From: Lolium rigidum
Lineage: Eukaryota > Streptophyta > Magnoliopsida > Poales > Poaceae
Assembly (NCBI RefSeq): GCF_022539505.1
Contig: NC_061514.1
Span: forward strand, 247,430,124-247,494,123
Direction: 5' to 3'
Length of the DNA stretch: 64,000 bases
Below, one piece after another: positions 43,501 through 57,733 of this stretch (positions are counted from its first letter, which is position 1; each line of letters begins with the position of its first letter). The notes under the pieces are model-generated. The model saw only the letters and a program-made list of their open reading frames with translations, had not been told where the DNA came from and did no database searches. A program made the translations under genes and the position numbers.

Positions 43501-46500
43501 TTTTATCCTGGAAGGCTTGCCAAAGTAATGTTTTGTCTTTTGAGTAGAATAATTGTTCAGAATTTGAGCAATGTTGTTTTTGTCTCGTAACATATTGTTT
43601 CCTTTCAAACTGCCAGGGTCTGCCAGGTATACCCAGGTTGCAAGATGATCATACTAAAGAAGATGATCGTTGCTTGGGCCCGGAAGTTAAGTTGCCACTC
43701 AGTCAGAGTGTACAGACACGTGATGATCTGTTAACAGAAAAGAGAAGCGGTGTCTATAATTGTGACGTTGGTGACAAAAGTGATGGTGAATTTGGTGAGA
43801 ATTCAATAGAAGGATCATATTTTGAAAATCGAAACCCTGTACGCAACAACGGTGCCAAGCATGGTTTTGGTAATGCTGAACGGCATGTTCTTATATCTCT
43901 ACTTTCTCCATCTTATTTGTATTTTACTTTTTCATAGTGATGCTATTTTTTGACCTGTTGGATCCTGGAATGCATATTTGAGTATTTGACATCATTTTTA
44001 TAGTTAGAAGATTATTGGTACATGCTGGGTATGTATTCTTGGCTATATTCAAATAATCCTGAAAATATTCTTTTCTTAAATATTGGCTTAATTAAAAAAA
44101 TTGGCAGTGCAAGGTTCTGCTGCTGTGTTTTTGCTCGTCAGAAAGTCAATGATTGTTACCTGTCAGCCGTAGTTACTAGGCCATGGTTGTTTTCCTGCAC
44201 TAAATCATACGTATTCTATTGCACAAGTCCTCATCCAACCACTGGGCATTGAATTTTGTCTCACTATTTTATTTGACTAATGATACAACCGCTATATCAC
44301 TGAACCCTTTTGTCATCTGTTGTCTACTGTAGATTAATGCAGGAGGAAAAACTGTCAGCATCATCGGGAAATAAAAGTAGCCATCTTTTTGTTACCGAGT
44401 TGAAGACTAGTGGTGAACCGATTGAGAAACTCTTCTTATGGGGCCAATCTGCTTGTGCCTTAACTGTTGGTGGAGAGCATTGCATCCTAACTTTTGGTGG
44501 TTTTGGAGGACCAGGAAGGCATTCAAGAAGAAATTACTCCCTTTTGCTTGATCCAAAATCTGGTTTGTTGACGGAAATAATCGTTAAAGATACACCTTCA
44601 CCACGGTTGGGTCATACAATTACTGCAGTAGGCAATCATATTTATGCTATTGGAGGTAGGGCTGGTCCTTCAGAAATTCTTGATGATGTTTGGGTTTTGC
44701 AAAGCACGGAGAATAGATGGTCAAGAGTAGAGTGCAGTGGAAATATTTTCCAGCCAAGGTACTGTCAAGATGAAATTCCTAATTATCTTGCTCTCGTGTT
44801 TTCCTTTAACATTTGAGCTCGCTCAGTCAATTATCGAAAGATTAATGATAACAACGCATATTTTGGACAGTAGATATTTTATGATAATACTATTCAGTGA
44901 AATTCTTTATTCTGTGTGCAGGCACCGACATGCTGCTGTTGCTGCAGCCTTGAAAATATATGTTTTTGGTGGACTCAGTAATGAAGGCATATATTCTTGT
45001 ATGAATATATTGGACACAGAAAGCATGCAGTGGGATGTGATTCCTGCTGCTAGTGAATGGCCATGTGCTCGCCATTCACATTCTCTGGTGTCCTATGGGT
45101 CAAAACTGTTCATGTTTGGTGGTCATGATGGTCAGCGGGCACTGGATGACTTCTATAGTTTTGATGTAACAACACTCAGGTGGAACAAAGAAATCACCAG
45201 TGGAAGAACTCCATCTCCCAGATTTTCACATTGCATGTTCATCCATAAACACTACCTCGGGATACTTGGCGGTTGCCCTATTAGAGAAAACAACCAGGAA
45301 GTTGCATTGCTAAACTTAAAGCATAGTGTCTGGTTACATGTCTCCATTCCATCTCTTGGTCATTGCCTCTGTGTCCGTAGCTCACCTATTGTCATTGATG
45401 ATGATCTTGTTGTTATTGGCGGCGGTGCATCTTGCTATGCATTTGGAACAAAATTTAGTCAACCAGTAAAAATTGATCTTCATTTGGTGGAATCGATATT
45501 TAACCTTGCTTACAAGAAAGATGACATGGTTACACAAAGTTGTGATGCGTTATCTACCCTGGATATACAAGAACGTGACCAAAATGGCACCTTTGCTGGT
45601 CATAATGCAAAGCCAAAAGTTGATACCGCCACTAATGGTTTTGCTGATTCAGATTTTCTGGTTTTCCAATTGGAGAAGAAGTATGCCAAATTAGGGAAGG
45701 ATATTCTAAAAAAGTTTGGATGGTTGGACCTTGCTAGAAAAGTTCGAGTCAGCCACGATAATGTCAATATTCTTTTTCCAGTTAGTAGAACCTTTCATGC
45801 CCTAATCACTGATCAGTATTCCAAGACACTTGATGATAACTCATGTATCTCTGAAGAGCTATTGGGGTGTCCGGAAAAGAAGCTTGTAGGCGCTAACATT
45901 ACTCTTCATAAAGCATTGGAAATATTGTCATCTTGCCATGGTTCCTTTTTGAAAGATGAACTAGCTCTCAGCCGAAAAGCTTCTAAATCTCCTCCTCAAA
46001 CCATCATGAGAGAACTTGTATCTCTTCTACTGGAAAGAAAAGGAATGCCCTCTCAGTTGCTAGAGCAGCTGCCAACTAGGTCTGTTCTCACTGACCTGTT
46101 AACAATACGAGTTTTCTTTTGAGAAACTAACGGACGGATAGTATAGAAACCTACTTTTCAATAAAGATTTTTTCTTACTTTGGCCTGTTGCTTGCTGATT
46201 TATTTTATTGCTAGGTGGGAAACCCTAGGTGATATCACTGTGCTTCCAAAGACTTGTTTTAAGGACCCACTGTGGGAATCCATTGGAGCAGAACTTTGGC
46301 ACCTAATTGCCAAGTCACTCGGGGCACAACGTCTTGCTCGCCAAGTAAGTTACTTTTAGTTTTGAACTCTTAATTGCTCAGTAGCAGGAATATATTCGTT
46401 ACAAAATATAACATGTTTTGGTAGGTTAAAACAGCTTACCAAAGCGTCTTACATTTGGAACGGAGGTAGTAGTGATAATCTGAAACTAGAACAGTTGGCA

Positions 46501-48814
46501 TGCCATATTATAGAAGATATAGATACAAATTATGTGTATGGTGTGTCCCATGGAACAATCCTTCTTGATGTACGGTGCTGCCTATTGAATAGAGTAACTT
46601 ATAGCATCCATGTGCTGGTTCCCTTGCCATGTAGAAAGCTGTTCCTTCTATTGAGGATGTGTTTGACTAAGTCTTTCCTTTTTGCAGGGAAAAATCATGC
46701 CAAATGGCACAAGAGATAGCACATTAGAACTTCTTGTCGGTGACAATGGGTGGGTGACCCATTATGAAAATGGCATCTCTTATTCACTTGATGCAACAAA
46801 ATGCATGTTTTCTTCTGGTAATCGCTCTGAGAAGCTTCGCATGGGACAGCTTGATTGTAGAGATGAAGTGGTTGTGGACTTGTTTTCTGGAATCGGATAC
46901 TTTGTGCTCCCATTTCTTGTGAAGTATATCCTCGATGACAGCTGTTCGTCAAATTCTTAATCCAAAGTGATTTTCTTGTCCCTCTTACAAAACATTCCTT
47001 ATTTCTTTGCAGGGCTCATGCCAAGTTAGTTTATGCATGCGAATGGAATCCACATGCCCTGGAGGCTCTTAACCGGAACGTGATGGACAACCATGTAGCA
47101 GATCGCTGTGTTATACTTGAAGGAGACAACCGTCTGACAGCACCAAAAGTATGTGGTGAACACATTTCACCTGTTGAGCTAAATACCTGTACCAGGATGG
47201 CTACTTACCGTCATGCTTTCTTAATTAGGGAGTTGCTGACCGTGTTTGTCTCGGGCTGATACCCTCCAGTGAATGTAGCTGGGCTACTGCTGTTAGGGCT
47301 TTAAGGTAATTTATCTGCACCCCCAATATTTGTAGTTTTTCGATGTTTCAAACGTAGAGGTCTACTGAGGTTTGCAAGCTTGGTTTGGCCTATACTCCAG
47401 TAGGACTAGCTGAGATTAATCTAGTTTGGAAAAGTTGTGGCCATAAACCTGAATCAGAATCTGAAGCAAAAAAAATAAGTTCTTAACTCTGGTTGTAATT
47501 TGTAAGCAAGATCAGCTTATAGGTCCAGAAAATACTACTCCCTCCGTCCCGTTTTAATTAACTTGGGAGAGAAAAAACGCTTTAGAAATTGATTTTTACA
47601 TTCCCGTCCTATACAGTTTCAAATTTAAAATAGACTCCTAAGATCTACTGTCCGTGAGATCCAATCGATCGATGGATCGAGGGAAACGGGCGCGGCGGCG
47701 GCGGACGGGATGCTCTGGCAGACGGAGCTGCGCCAGCACGCCGCGGGGGAGTTCTCCATGGTCGCCGGGAGCGGCGGCGGCGGACGGGATGCTCTGGCAG
47801 ACGGAGCTGCGCCAGCACGCCAGGGGGGGGGGGGGGGGGAGATCTCCATGGCCGCCGCACAGGCCAACCTCGTCATGGAGGACCAGGCGCAGGTGCTCGC
47901 CTCCCCGGGCGCCACGCTCGTCGGCGTCCACGACAGCCACGGCGGGCCCGACGCCTCCCGGTTCCTCCGCTCCAGTCTCTTCCCCCACGTCCAACGTATG
48001 CCCACTATGCCTTCTATTCAACGACAAGGACGTGCGGGTACGGAGTAAAAATCGTCAGGGTTTTTTTTGCAAAATTACGGTCAAGTTAATTAAAACGGGA
48101 CGGAGGGAGTACATGCTAGCATTTTGGTGTGACCAAATAATAGCATATGTATGTAGGTTGATTGACACAATAAAAATGGCTTGCTGGCTGTTCTTTCAGT
48201 GTGCAAGGCTATAAACAAAGGCTGAGCTGTTGTTTTTGGTAAAGACAGTACTAGATATCAGAAGTGTTCTTTTTTTATTACAGTGAGCTATTGGTAAAAG
48301 TGAACGCCTCCTTAATTACATCATGATGACATGTTTCGCTTATGTGTGTAGTCTAGTTATAGACACAAGGTTTTGCCAGCGAATGAGCTGCAAGGTGCCA
48401 AGATTACATCTTCTGCAAATCTATACTAGTTCCTTAGACTGATTTATTAGTTTGTTGGATGCACCGTGAACATCTCAAGTTCTGATTCTGTTCTATTGCT
48501 ACACCTACTAGGGTTGATGGAGGCATACTGCATATACATGGGAATGTCAATGACACGGACGAGGCACGCTGGTTGGACAATGTTGTTGAATCCATCAGTA
48601 GTATCGCCACAACTCATGGTACACCAACGAAACATGTTAACATGCATCTCTTGTTCCTTTTTGAAATACTAATCTCTTGCCCTTGCACGCTATGGGATGT
48701 CATTGTGCCTCAGGACTATCTTGGAAAGTCTCTCTGGACCATGTTGAACGCGTCAAATGGTATGGGCCGCACATTCGACATGTCGTAGTCGATATCAGAT
48801 GCCGGCCAAACTGA
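40543..48814 (+). CDS. TYW2/3/4: tRNA wybutosine-synthesising protein 2/3/4 (TYW3-kelch-TYW2 fusion), 11 exons
   Basis: Exons: 40543-40981, 41069-41259, 43617-43886, 44343-44758, 44922-46079, 46215-46344, 46688-46923, 47013-47148, 47229-47305, 48512-48618, 48714-48814; 3261 bases, 1086 residues, frame kept at all joints. The exon 3/4 joint (weak donor GTTCTT, acceptor ATGCAG) is the least certain. Residues about 1-210 are TYW3 (starts MDFARRKAAALAAL; SCSGRISVLAQPT; GGGWVYISHDPADPD), the N4-methyltransferase step. About 310-620 are kelch repeats (ILTFGGFGGPGR, IYAIGGRAGPSE, IYVFGGLSNEG, LFMFGGHDGQRALDDFYSF), found in TYW4-type proteins. From about 825 comes TYW2: QLPTRWETLGDITVLP, SAM-site VVVDLFSGIGYFVLPF (about 929-944), VYACEWNPHALEALNRNV, GLIPSSECSWATAVRAL and DGGILHIHGNVNDTDEARWL. 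It makes wybutosine at position 37 of cytosolic tRNA-Phe. The fusion is known in plants. Confidence 0.94.
42974..43154. mobile_element. hAT-like MITE in intron 2 of TYW
   Basis: 181 bp with ends CAGTGGCAGAGC and GCTCCGCCACTG (reverse complement CAGTGGCGGAGC; one mismatch). Such ends are common in small hAT-type elements. An exact 8-bp duplication is not visible. It has no coding capacity. Confidence 0.65.
47538..48109. mobile_element. Stowaway-like element (572 bp) with captured gene DNA, in intron 9 of TYW
   Basis: The ends are perfect inverted repeats of 28 bases (47538-47565 and 48082-48109), starting CTCCCTCCGTCCCGTTTTAA, with TA on each side. Stowaway elements are normally well under 300 bp and AT-rich. 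Here the centre (about 47690-48000) is GC-rich and contains part of a protein phosphatase 2C gene, partly duplicated. The right end keeps what looks like a splice donor after the exon, so it was captured from genomic DNA. Confidence 0.85.
47695..47997 (+). pseudogene. PP2C gene fragment captured in the Stowaway-like element
   Basis: The translated text DGMLWQTELRQHAAGEFSM, then AAAQANLVMEDQAQVLAS and TLVGVHDSHGGPDASRF, matches the start of the catalytic domain of plant clade D protein phosphatases 2C. In active enzymes the metal site reads DGHGG; here it is DSHGG. A unit of about 48 bases (47695-47742) recurs at 47774-47821, with the frame lost between the copies. A run of 17 G (47823-47839) interrupts the second copy. 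Only about the first exon is present, so no phosphatase can be made. Confidence 0.8.
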
Positions 48815-49947
48815 CAAAGCAAAAAAAATGCTGAAGAAGATCATTCTGTGCTTGCGGATTCTGGATTGTATGAAAGGCAGTACTGCTATATCCTTTTGGT
48901 GGCTCGCCCTGCTGTTCTCAAGGGAGGAGAACAGAACAATGACAGATATTTTCTCGAAAAAAAAAAACAATGACAGATATGTTGCTGTCCTTTATACCGT
49001 GTTTCTCGACTTGTTCACTATTTAAAGATGTTTTAGCTTTCTTCGAGAAAGCGTGTATCCAGATGGCAGACGTGTTTTAATGTGTAGGTTTACAAACATC
49101 TTGAAATAGTGAACAGAGAGAGTATGTTGTAACCGTATAAGAAGAAATAAGAGAGTATGTTGAAATATCTAAAACATATTCTGGTTCTTAATGTAATATT
49201 CACATACGATGGGCTATATATCTTCATTACTAGTAGTTTCTTTTTCTTTTAAATGTGCAGTAGTCTTTGCCGGTGTCTCAAATGGGGGCTAGGCTGGTTT
49301 CGTGATGTCGTGCAGGTCGGCAACTTGAGGGTTGCCTAGTCACATATACAGACAATACAAAAGCATCCGTCTTCATTGCTGCCGACTTGAAAATATCTGA
49401 CGGATGTCCCCGGGACAGAGAGATCGTCTGTAATCCACTCAGTTTTGACCTCTTCCTTATGGCGAGGCCGAGGCTGGTGCAGCCGGAACACATTTGAAGC
49501 TCGACGCTTGCAAGCACGGTCCATCATCCATGCAATTGATCACTTTCACATGTCGGCATATTTTCCAACAGTCGAGTGTGCATCAAACAGAATAAGAACG
49601 CACACCTGTTTACCTTTTACAAGGCCAATAAGCTCTTACAACTGACCAAATTGAACTCCTTTCCTGCAAAACAGGCTTCTGCCATTCCGCTGGGTAACAA
49701 GCACGGATTGCAAAAAAAAAATACTCTTTTATTAGATGTACTTGCAAAAAACGAACTTACAGAAGAACAAAGTACGTCCACAACATTTGCGCAACTCCGT
49801 GCAACGAGCAAAAAGTCACAAGATATACACAATCATCTCAACAATGCAAAGCAAAAAAACTTCTTATCCGTCCAGCTAACATGGAAAAACGAAAGAACCA
49901 AGAGCAGTTTCGCTATCAGTACATCATTTTCTACAAGGAAACGGACT
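48815..49947. other. Convergent 3' flanks of TYW and CDPK
   Basis: The 3' ends of the plus-strand TYW and the minus-strand kinase face each other over 1.1 kb. The stretch must hold both 3' untranslated regions. No coding frame or transposon ends were recognised; a weak open frame (49576-50088, plus) overlaps the kinase 3' end and is a shadow. Confidence 0.55.
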
Positions 49948-52800
<2,853 letters not shown>

Positions 52801-53967
52801 TTGTACTCAGATTCTTCCTTCCAGTTCTGAATCTGCAACCCCAGTTGGCCGAGCAGATTCAAAACCTGAATCTGTAAGCAAAACCCAAGAGAACCTCTGT
52901 CAGAGATCAAGCAAAACAATGAAGAAACATTTGTTATACTGAATCAAGTACGAACTCATCCACGAATCATCAACAAAGTAATACAATAGATCATTCAAGA
53001 ACAAGGGAAGAAAAACCAAAGCTGGATCTAGAAGCAGAACTCAAACAAGAAGAGCGGAAGGGGGAAAGAAGAAGTTGCCTTTGACACAAGTTTGACCTCT
53101 TTCCCCTCCCAATCCGGTACAAGGAACACAGGAATTTGCAGGACAAGGTAGCTGGGCGGTCGCTTTGGTGACGCCGGAAGCAACAAGCAGAGGAGATAAG
53201 GATGCACGCAAATTGGGCAAGAGACAAAAGAAAGGGCCGACAGAAAGCAACGTGGCCAACGCGGCACTCAGGGGAAAAGAAGAAAACTACAGCACACAGG
53301 ATCGTTTCACCAAATCTGCAGACGAATCAGTACCAGAAATCTACTGAATCCAAGAACATAAGCACGGCAAGGAGACACGGACAGATTGCTCGGTAGAAGC
53401 GCAGAAGGAGAGCGCTCGTGGGGAATGAGCTTTACATCAAGCTGTTGCACCACTGTCAGATCCAAAGAAGGGGCAAGCTTTTCGTAGTCAGATCAAATTC
53501 TTAATCTCCTACCAAAAGAAGCACGGGGAGAATTCCTACTCCTGATCTTTTCATAAGCGGAATAGTAGCAGCCTAATCCAAGGAAAGATACGTGAGCAAG
53601 CGTAAGGAAACAAGAACAGGGGCGGAGACGCGTACCGAGAAAGATCCTTAGCTCTGAAGCTCTTCGCCGTCCCAGCGCGCACAGGAACCTGCGGCGTCTA
53701 ATCAGGAACAAATCTTAAGAGTAGGAGGGAGGACAGAGCAAGAACAGCTCGACCGCGGTAGTGGATTGCAGGTGGTGGCACCGCGATTAGCGTCGGGCCC
53801 CTATTCCTATCGTGACAGCGACTAAGACACGCGGGCAAGACGATATCTTGGCAAGGAAAATAAAGAAATAAAATTCGGTACTGTACGAGAAAAAGGGAAG
53901 AATAAATGGGGCAGTGCCGTACCGTGTTAGGAGTTTTGGGAATTGTCTTTTAGACCATTTAGAGTTT
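52801..53967 (-). promoter_or_regulatory. 5' untranslated region, leader intron and promoter region of the CDPK gene
   Basis: An acceptor-like TTTTGCTTACAG at about 52867-52880 (minus strand) precedes the start-codon exon by about 70 bases. A possible donor GTACGC lies at about 53631-53636, so a leader intron of roughly 750 bases is plausible, with the first leader exon near 53640-53760. The promoter would lie at about 53760-53967. No TATA box was assigned. This is inferred from sequence only. Confidence 0.45.
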
Positions 53968-53985
53968 TTAATGGAATTTGAAATT

Positions 53986-54637
53986 TTCTTTTTGCGAGAA
54001 ATCCACCGATCTATTAATAATCATCAACAGTAGTATAAATAAACCAAAAAGTAAAGAAAATTACAAATTGGTACTCGGACCACCTAGCGACAATTACAAA
54101 CACTAGCACGAGCCGAAGGCGCGCCGCTGTCCACGCCCCTCCATCGCCGAAGTCAGGCAAAGCTTGTCGTAGTAGAGCTTGTTGTAGTAGACAGACGGGA
54201 AGTCGTCGTGCTAAAGTCCCAAAGGACCGGCGCACCGGAGCGACGAACCATCGTCAATGATGACAACCGTAGATCGGAAGAGACTATCATGAAACCACAC
54301 CAACAAACACGAAAACCGACCGTATCCCAAGAGATCCGACGGCACACAACTTCACGCGCCCTCCGTCGGTGCTAGATGCACCACCGGAGCGAGGATAGGA
54401 CGGGGTGGACCTTATTCTGACTTCAGGATGTAGCCGCCGCCTCACCATCCAAAAAAAAAGACTGAAAAGCAAACTAAAATAAGAACTGAAACTCCCCGCT
54501 GGCGAGGGACCATGGTCCGCCACAAGGCCCCAAGGCCACCAGAGGCGGAGCGGACCGACGGTATCACCGGAGAGGAGGACGGAACCCTAGATGGGTTTTG
54601 TGCCTTTTTTCCGCCGCCTCCTCGGTTCCTTCGCACG
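53986..54637 (-). mobile_element. Poly(A) retroposon, family 1, copy B, with 18-bp target-site duplication
   Basis: It is colinear with copy A (5065-5705) in the same direction over the whole length, from AAAACCCATCTAGGGTTCC (minus strand, near 54600) to GATGATTATTAATAGATCGG and a short A-tail. The flanks repeat TTAATGGAATTTGAAATT at 53968-53985 and 54638-54655. The minus strand extends about 30 bases upstream of the AAAACCC start (54605-54637), so the true 5' end may be longer in this copy. No coding domain is recognised. Confidence 0.85.
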
Positions 54638-54655
54638 TTAATGGAATTTGAAATT

Positions 54656-56236
54656 ACTTCCTGGTTTGGACTTTAAGATGGATCCGCTTATAATGCATTT
54701 GTTGTATTCGCTCAATTCTAAAAATGTTGTCGTAGATTTATCTAAATTTAGATGTATATATTTTTTCTTTAGAATGGTGGAGGTATATATTTTTAATTCA
54801 TATTCATATGTTTAGATAACTGAATTTGGATCTAAGGGTATATTTAAAGATGAATCTAATAATATGTGACAACAGAGCTTCCCACCATCGAGCAAATGCA
54901 CACACCGACCTCCTGTTTTAAGCCACCTCTTCGACGATCTCGTTACCATTCATCCCCTCGCCGAAAAAAACCTAGCCACACCACCCACTTCTCGGCGATG
55001 TCGCACAACCACGAAGCCGAACGGGCGCCATGGTTGCCTACTTGTCATCGTTGTCGACGAGGTCGATATAGACCGAAGGCGCCCAAAGCCACGGCCAATG
55101 AAGAGGCTGTTGTGGCGCCAGAGGTGGTGATGGTGCGGCCGCAGGCGGTGCTGCTACGGGAGGAGGCGCTGGAGGAGTCAATGGCCTCCCTTGGGCCAAC
55201 GTGGAGGCTCGTAGTTGGACGACGAGGCTATCCCACTTAGCGAGGTCGTCGAGCTCGCTATTGTCGATGGCCATCTCCATGGCCTCGTCCTCCGCGAGGT
55301 TCGGTAGTTGGAGTTCATCATCCTCCTCCAAGGCGCCATCCTCGTCATCTTTGAAGTGGGCGCGGAGCTTCTAGTTGAAGAAGTTGACGTCACCTAGGTA
55401 ACCCATGCGGCGGCACGGGTCGAAGTCCCACCTCATGATGGTGGACCAATTGTAGGAGTCGAGGACGAAGGTCGGATCATCGCGTAGATCTGGTGGGAGG
55501 ATGAAACTACGGCGGCGGATCTAGTAGCGTCGTTGGCATTCCTCGTGCGACACCGGAGGCACCGGGACACGGGGGTGGTTGAGGTACCAGCCACCACTCG
55601 GCATGCCCACATCCCACCAAGGACCGGCTGGTTCTCCTCGAACAGCCGGTGGGCGTGTTCCACCGACTCGTATCGATGGTTGCGCGGGGTTTTCTTCTTC
55701 TTGGCGCCCGAGGACCCGGTCTTGGCGTCGTGCTTTATCTTGCGGAACGGCCATCCCTTTCCCATGGCGATGTCTGTGGCGGTTGGTTGTAGGCGAGGTG
55801 TGGCGAGAATCTCCCTATTTAAAAGGCTGGGCGCCGCTTTCAACTGGTGAAATGTCCAAGTGTCGCCTGAGCCAACACTAGAGCGCATGGAGGCAAGACA
55901 ACGCCATTAACGTGATGTAAGTAACCGAACCTTCATCGAAGCCATTACTCACACGCGGAAGATGAAATAAATGCTATCACTAGCAGGCGGACCTAAAAGA
56001 AAACAAGGCGGACGCGTGCGCTAACCATGCAGCATCCAAAAAACGCATTTACATCATGAATTTGAGTTGCGTTTATGTCTCCACGAACAAACATAATCAG
56101 CTTACATCAGGCCCGCTGGATTGAGATGCAGAACCATTTTTAGCGGCGCGTTGATGCCGCTCGGATGCCCTAAAATACCTAACCTTGGTTCGGAGTAGGA
56201 GAAAAGACGAAGTACCCTGCAAAACAAATGTGCTTA
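54656..56236. other. Intergenic DNA with degenerate unrecognised open frames
   Basis: 54690-54790 has Stowaway-like inner text (ctaaatttagatgtatat) without clear ends. 55038-55890 (minus) contains broken open frames, including GMPSGGWYLNHPRVPVPP, then a Pro/Ala-rich acidic piece LPNLAEDEAMEMAIDNSEL and KWDSLVVQLR. They look like one protein interrupted by frameshifts and stops. I think of a transposon-associated protein, but I cannot name the family. Confidence 0.4.
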
Positions 56237-57730
56237 GGGCATCTCCAACGCGGAGACCCAAACCCAAAAACGGACACCACTTTCGTCCGTTTGGGTAAAA
56301 ACGCGTCCCAACGCGCAGACCCAAATGCAAAACGGACGCCATTTAAGTCCGGGGCGACCCAAACCTGACCAAAATCTGGGCGGACTTTGCGTCTGTCCGG
56401 ATGGCTCGGGACACCTTCGGACGTCCGTTTTTCTCCACATGACCCCACATGTTCTCTCTCCTCTATCCTCTTTTTCCACGTGGAGATGACCGGAATAGCC
56501 ACCGGATTTTGGCTGGCTCGGCCAATCGCTCCCGTCGCCCACGCCGGCCGCACCCCGTCGCCGACTCCTCACTTTTTTTCATCCATGCCGGAAGTTGCTG
56601 CTTCAAAAAAAGCTCCGGCGGCAAAGCTCGTCGACGGCGATGTGCAGGGTGGCGGCCAAGGGCGCGTGCACGGGCGGCGCCTTGCAGTCGAGCCACGAGC
56701 GGCCGCGCGCCTCGCCACGGCCGAGCCCAAGACGGCAGCGCGCCGCTCTGCCCTGGACGCCCGCGCCATGGCCGGAGGCGCCGCTCCGCCCGGCTGCCCA
56801 TGACGCCCGCTGCGGGGCCGGGGCCGGGACACACGGGACGAGGCGGCCGCGAACACGGCGCCGCGGCGACGCGCCGCGGCGGCGAGCGAGGCCGTGCCCG
56901 CGGAGACGGGGCGGCCGGGCGGCGGCGAGGCTGCGCTCGCGGAGACGGGCAGCGCGCGGCGGCGGGCGGCGCGCCGCAGCGGCGGGGCCGCGGCGGCGAA
57001 CGGGGCCGCGCCGCGGCGGTGAACGGCGAGGGCGCCTCGGCACGACGCCGGCTGCCCCGCGCGTCGCCATCCACGACGCCGGCCGCCCACGCTCGCCTCC
57101 CTCGAGCCGGCCGCGCGAGGCACCCGGCGAGGGCGGAGCCGGCGCACCGGCGGGGCCGCGGCTGGCCGTGCGCGCGCGGCCGCCGGCCGCGTCGGCCACG
57201 GGCGGGCACGCACGGGCTGTGGCGGAGCCAACCGCGCGAGGCACGGGCGGGGGCGGCGCCGGCCGCGGCGGCCACGGGCGGGCCCGGAGCTGGCCGTGCG
57301 CGCCTCGACGCCGGCCGCGTCGGCCACGAGCGGGCACGCGCGGGCACGGGCGGACGGAAAGGGGCGGCGCCGGCCGCGTTGGGCATGCGCGGGCACGGGC
57401 AGGGGAGGACGCGCGCTGCTGCGGACTGTCCCCGGCCGTGCTGGAGCTCGCCGTGCCCGACCGCCGTGCTCCTCTCCAACTCCAGCGCGAGCTTGGGGTC
57501 GTTCCTCTTGCTCGTGCGTGGCCTAGGAGCAGCTGGTCACCACGCCGGGTCGGAGCTCTCCACGACTAGTACTAGTACTAGTACTATTTGCAAGCAAAAG
57601 GAGGACAGCAGCGTTGGGGTCTGTACGCGATCCAAACGGACAACCGGATGTCCTCCTGTTTCGAGCCTACCCAAACGGACAAAAAAGATGAAAAAGTATA
57701 TCCGTTTAGGTCGTAGCGTTGGAGATGCCC
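56237..57730. mobile_element. Harbinger-like element with GC-rich cargo, 1.49 kb
   Basis: Left end GGGCATCTCCAACGCGGAGA, right end GTAGCGTTGGAGATGCCC, with TTA on both sides (56234-56236 and 57731-57733). Subterminal copies of AAACGGAC/GTCCGTTT occur at both ends. The middle (about 56590-57500) is extremely GC-rich, with degenerate repeats of CGGCCACGGGCGGGC type. Open frames up to 504 residues (plus, 56449-57963) and others on both strands exist here only because stop codons are rare in such DNA. There is a (GTACTA)n run at 57565-57586. No transposase was found. Confidence 0.75.
57565..57586. repeat. Simple repeat (ACTAGT)n
   Basis: About 22 bases of ACTAGT repeated, near the right end of the Harbinger-like element. 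Confidence 0.9.
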
Positions 57731-57733
57731 TTA

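Noticed and set aside
47570..48060. An active protein phosphatase gene in the TYW intron
   Set aside because: Only the first exon is present, it is partly duplicated out of frame, has a 17-G run and lies between MITE ends.
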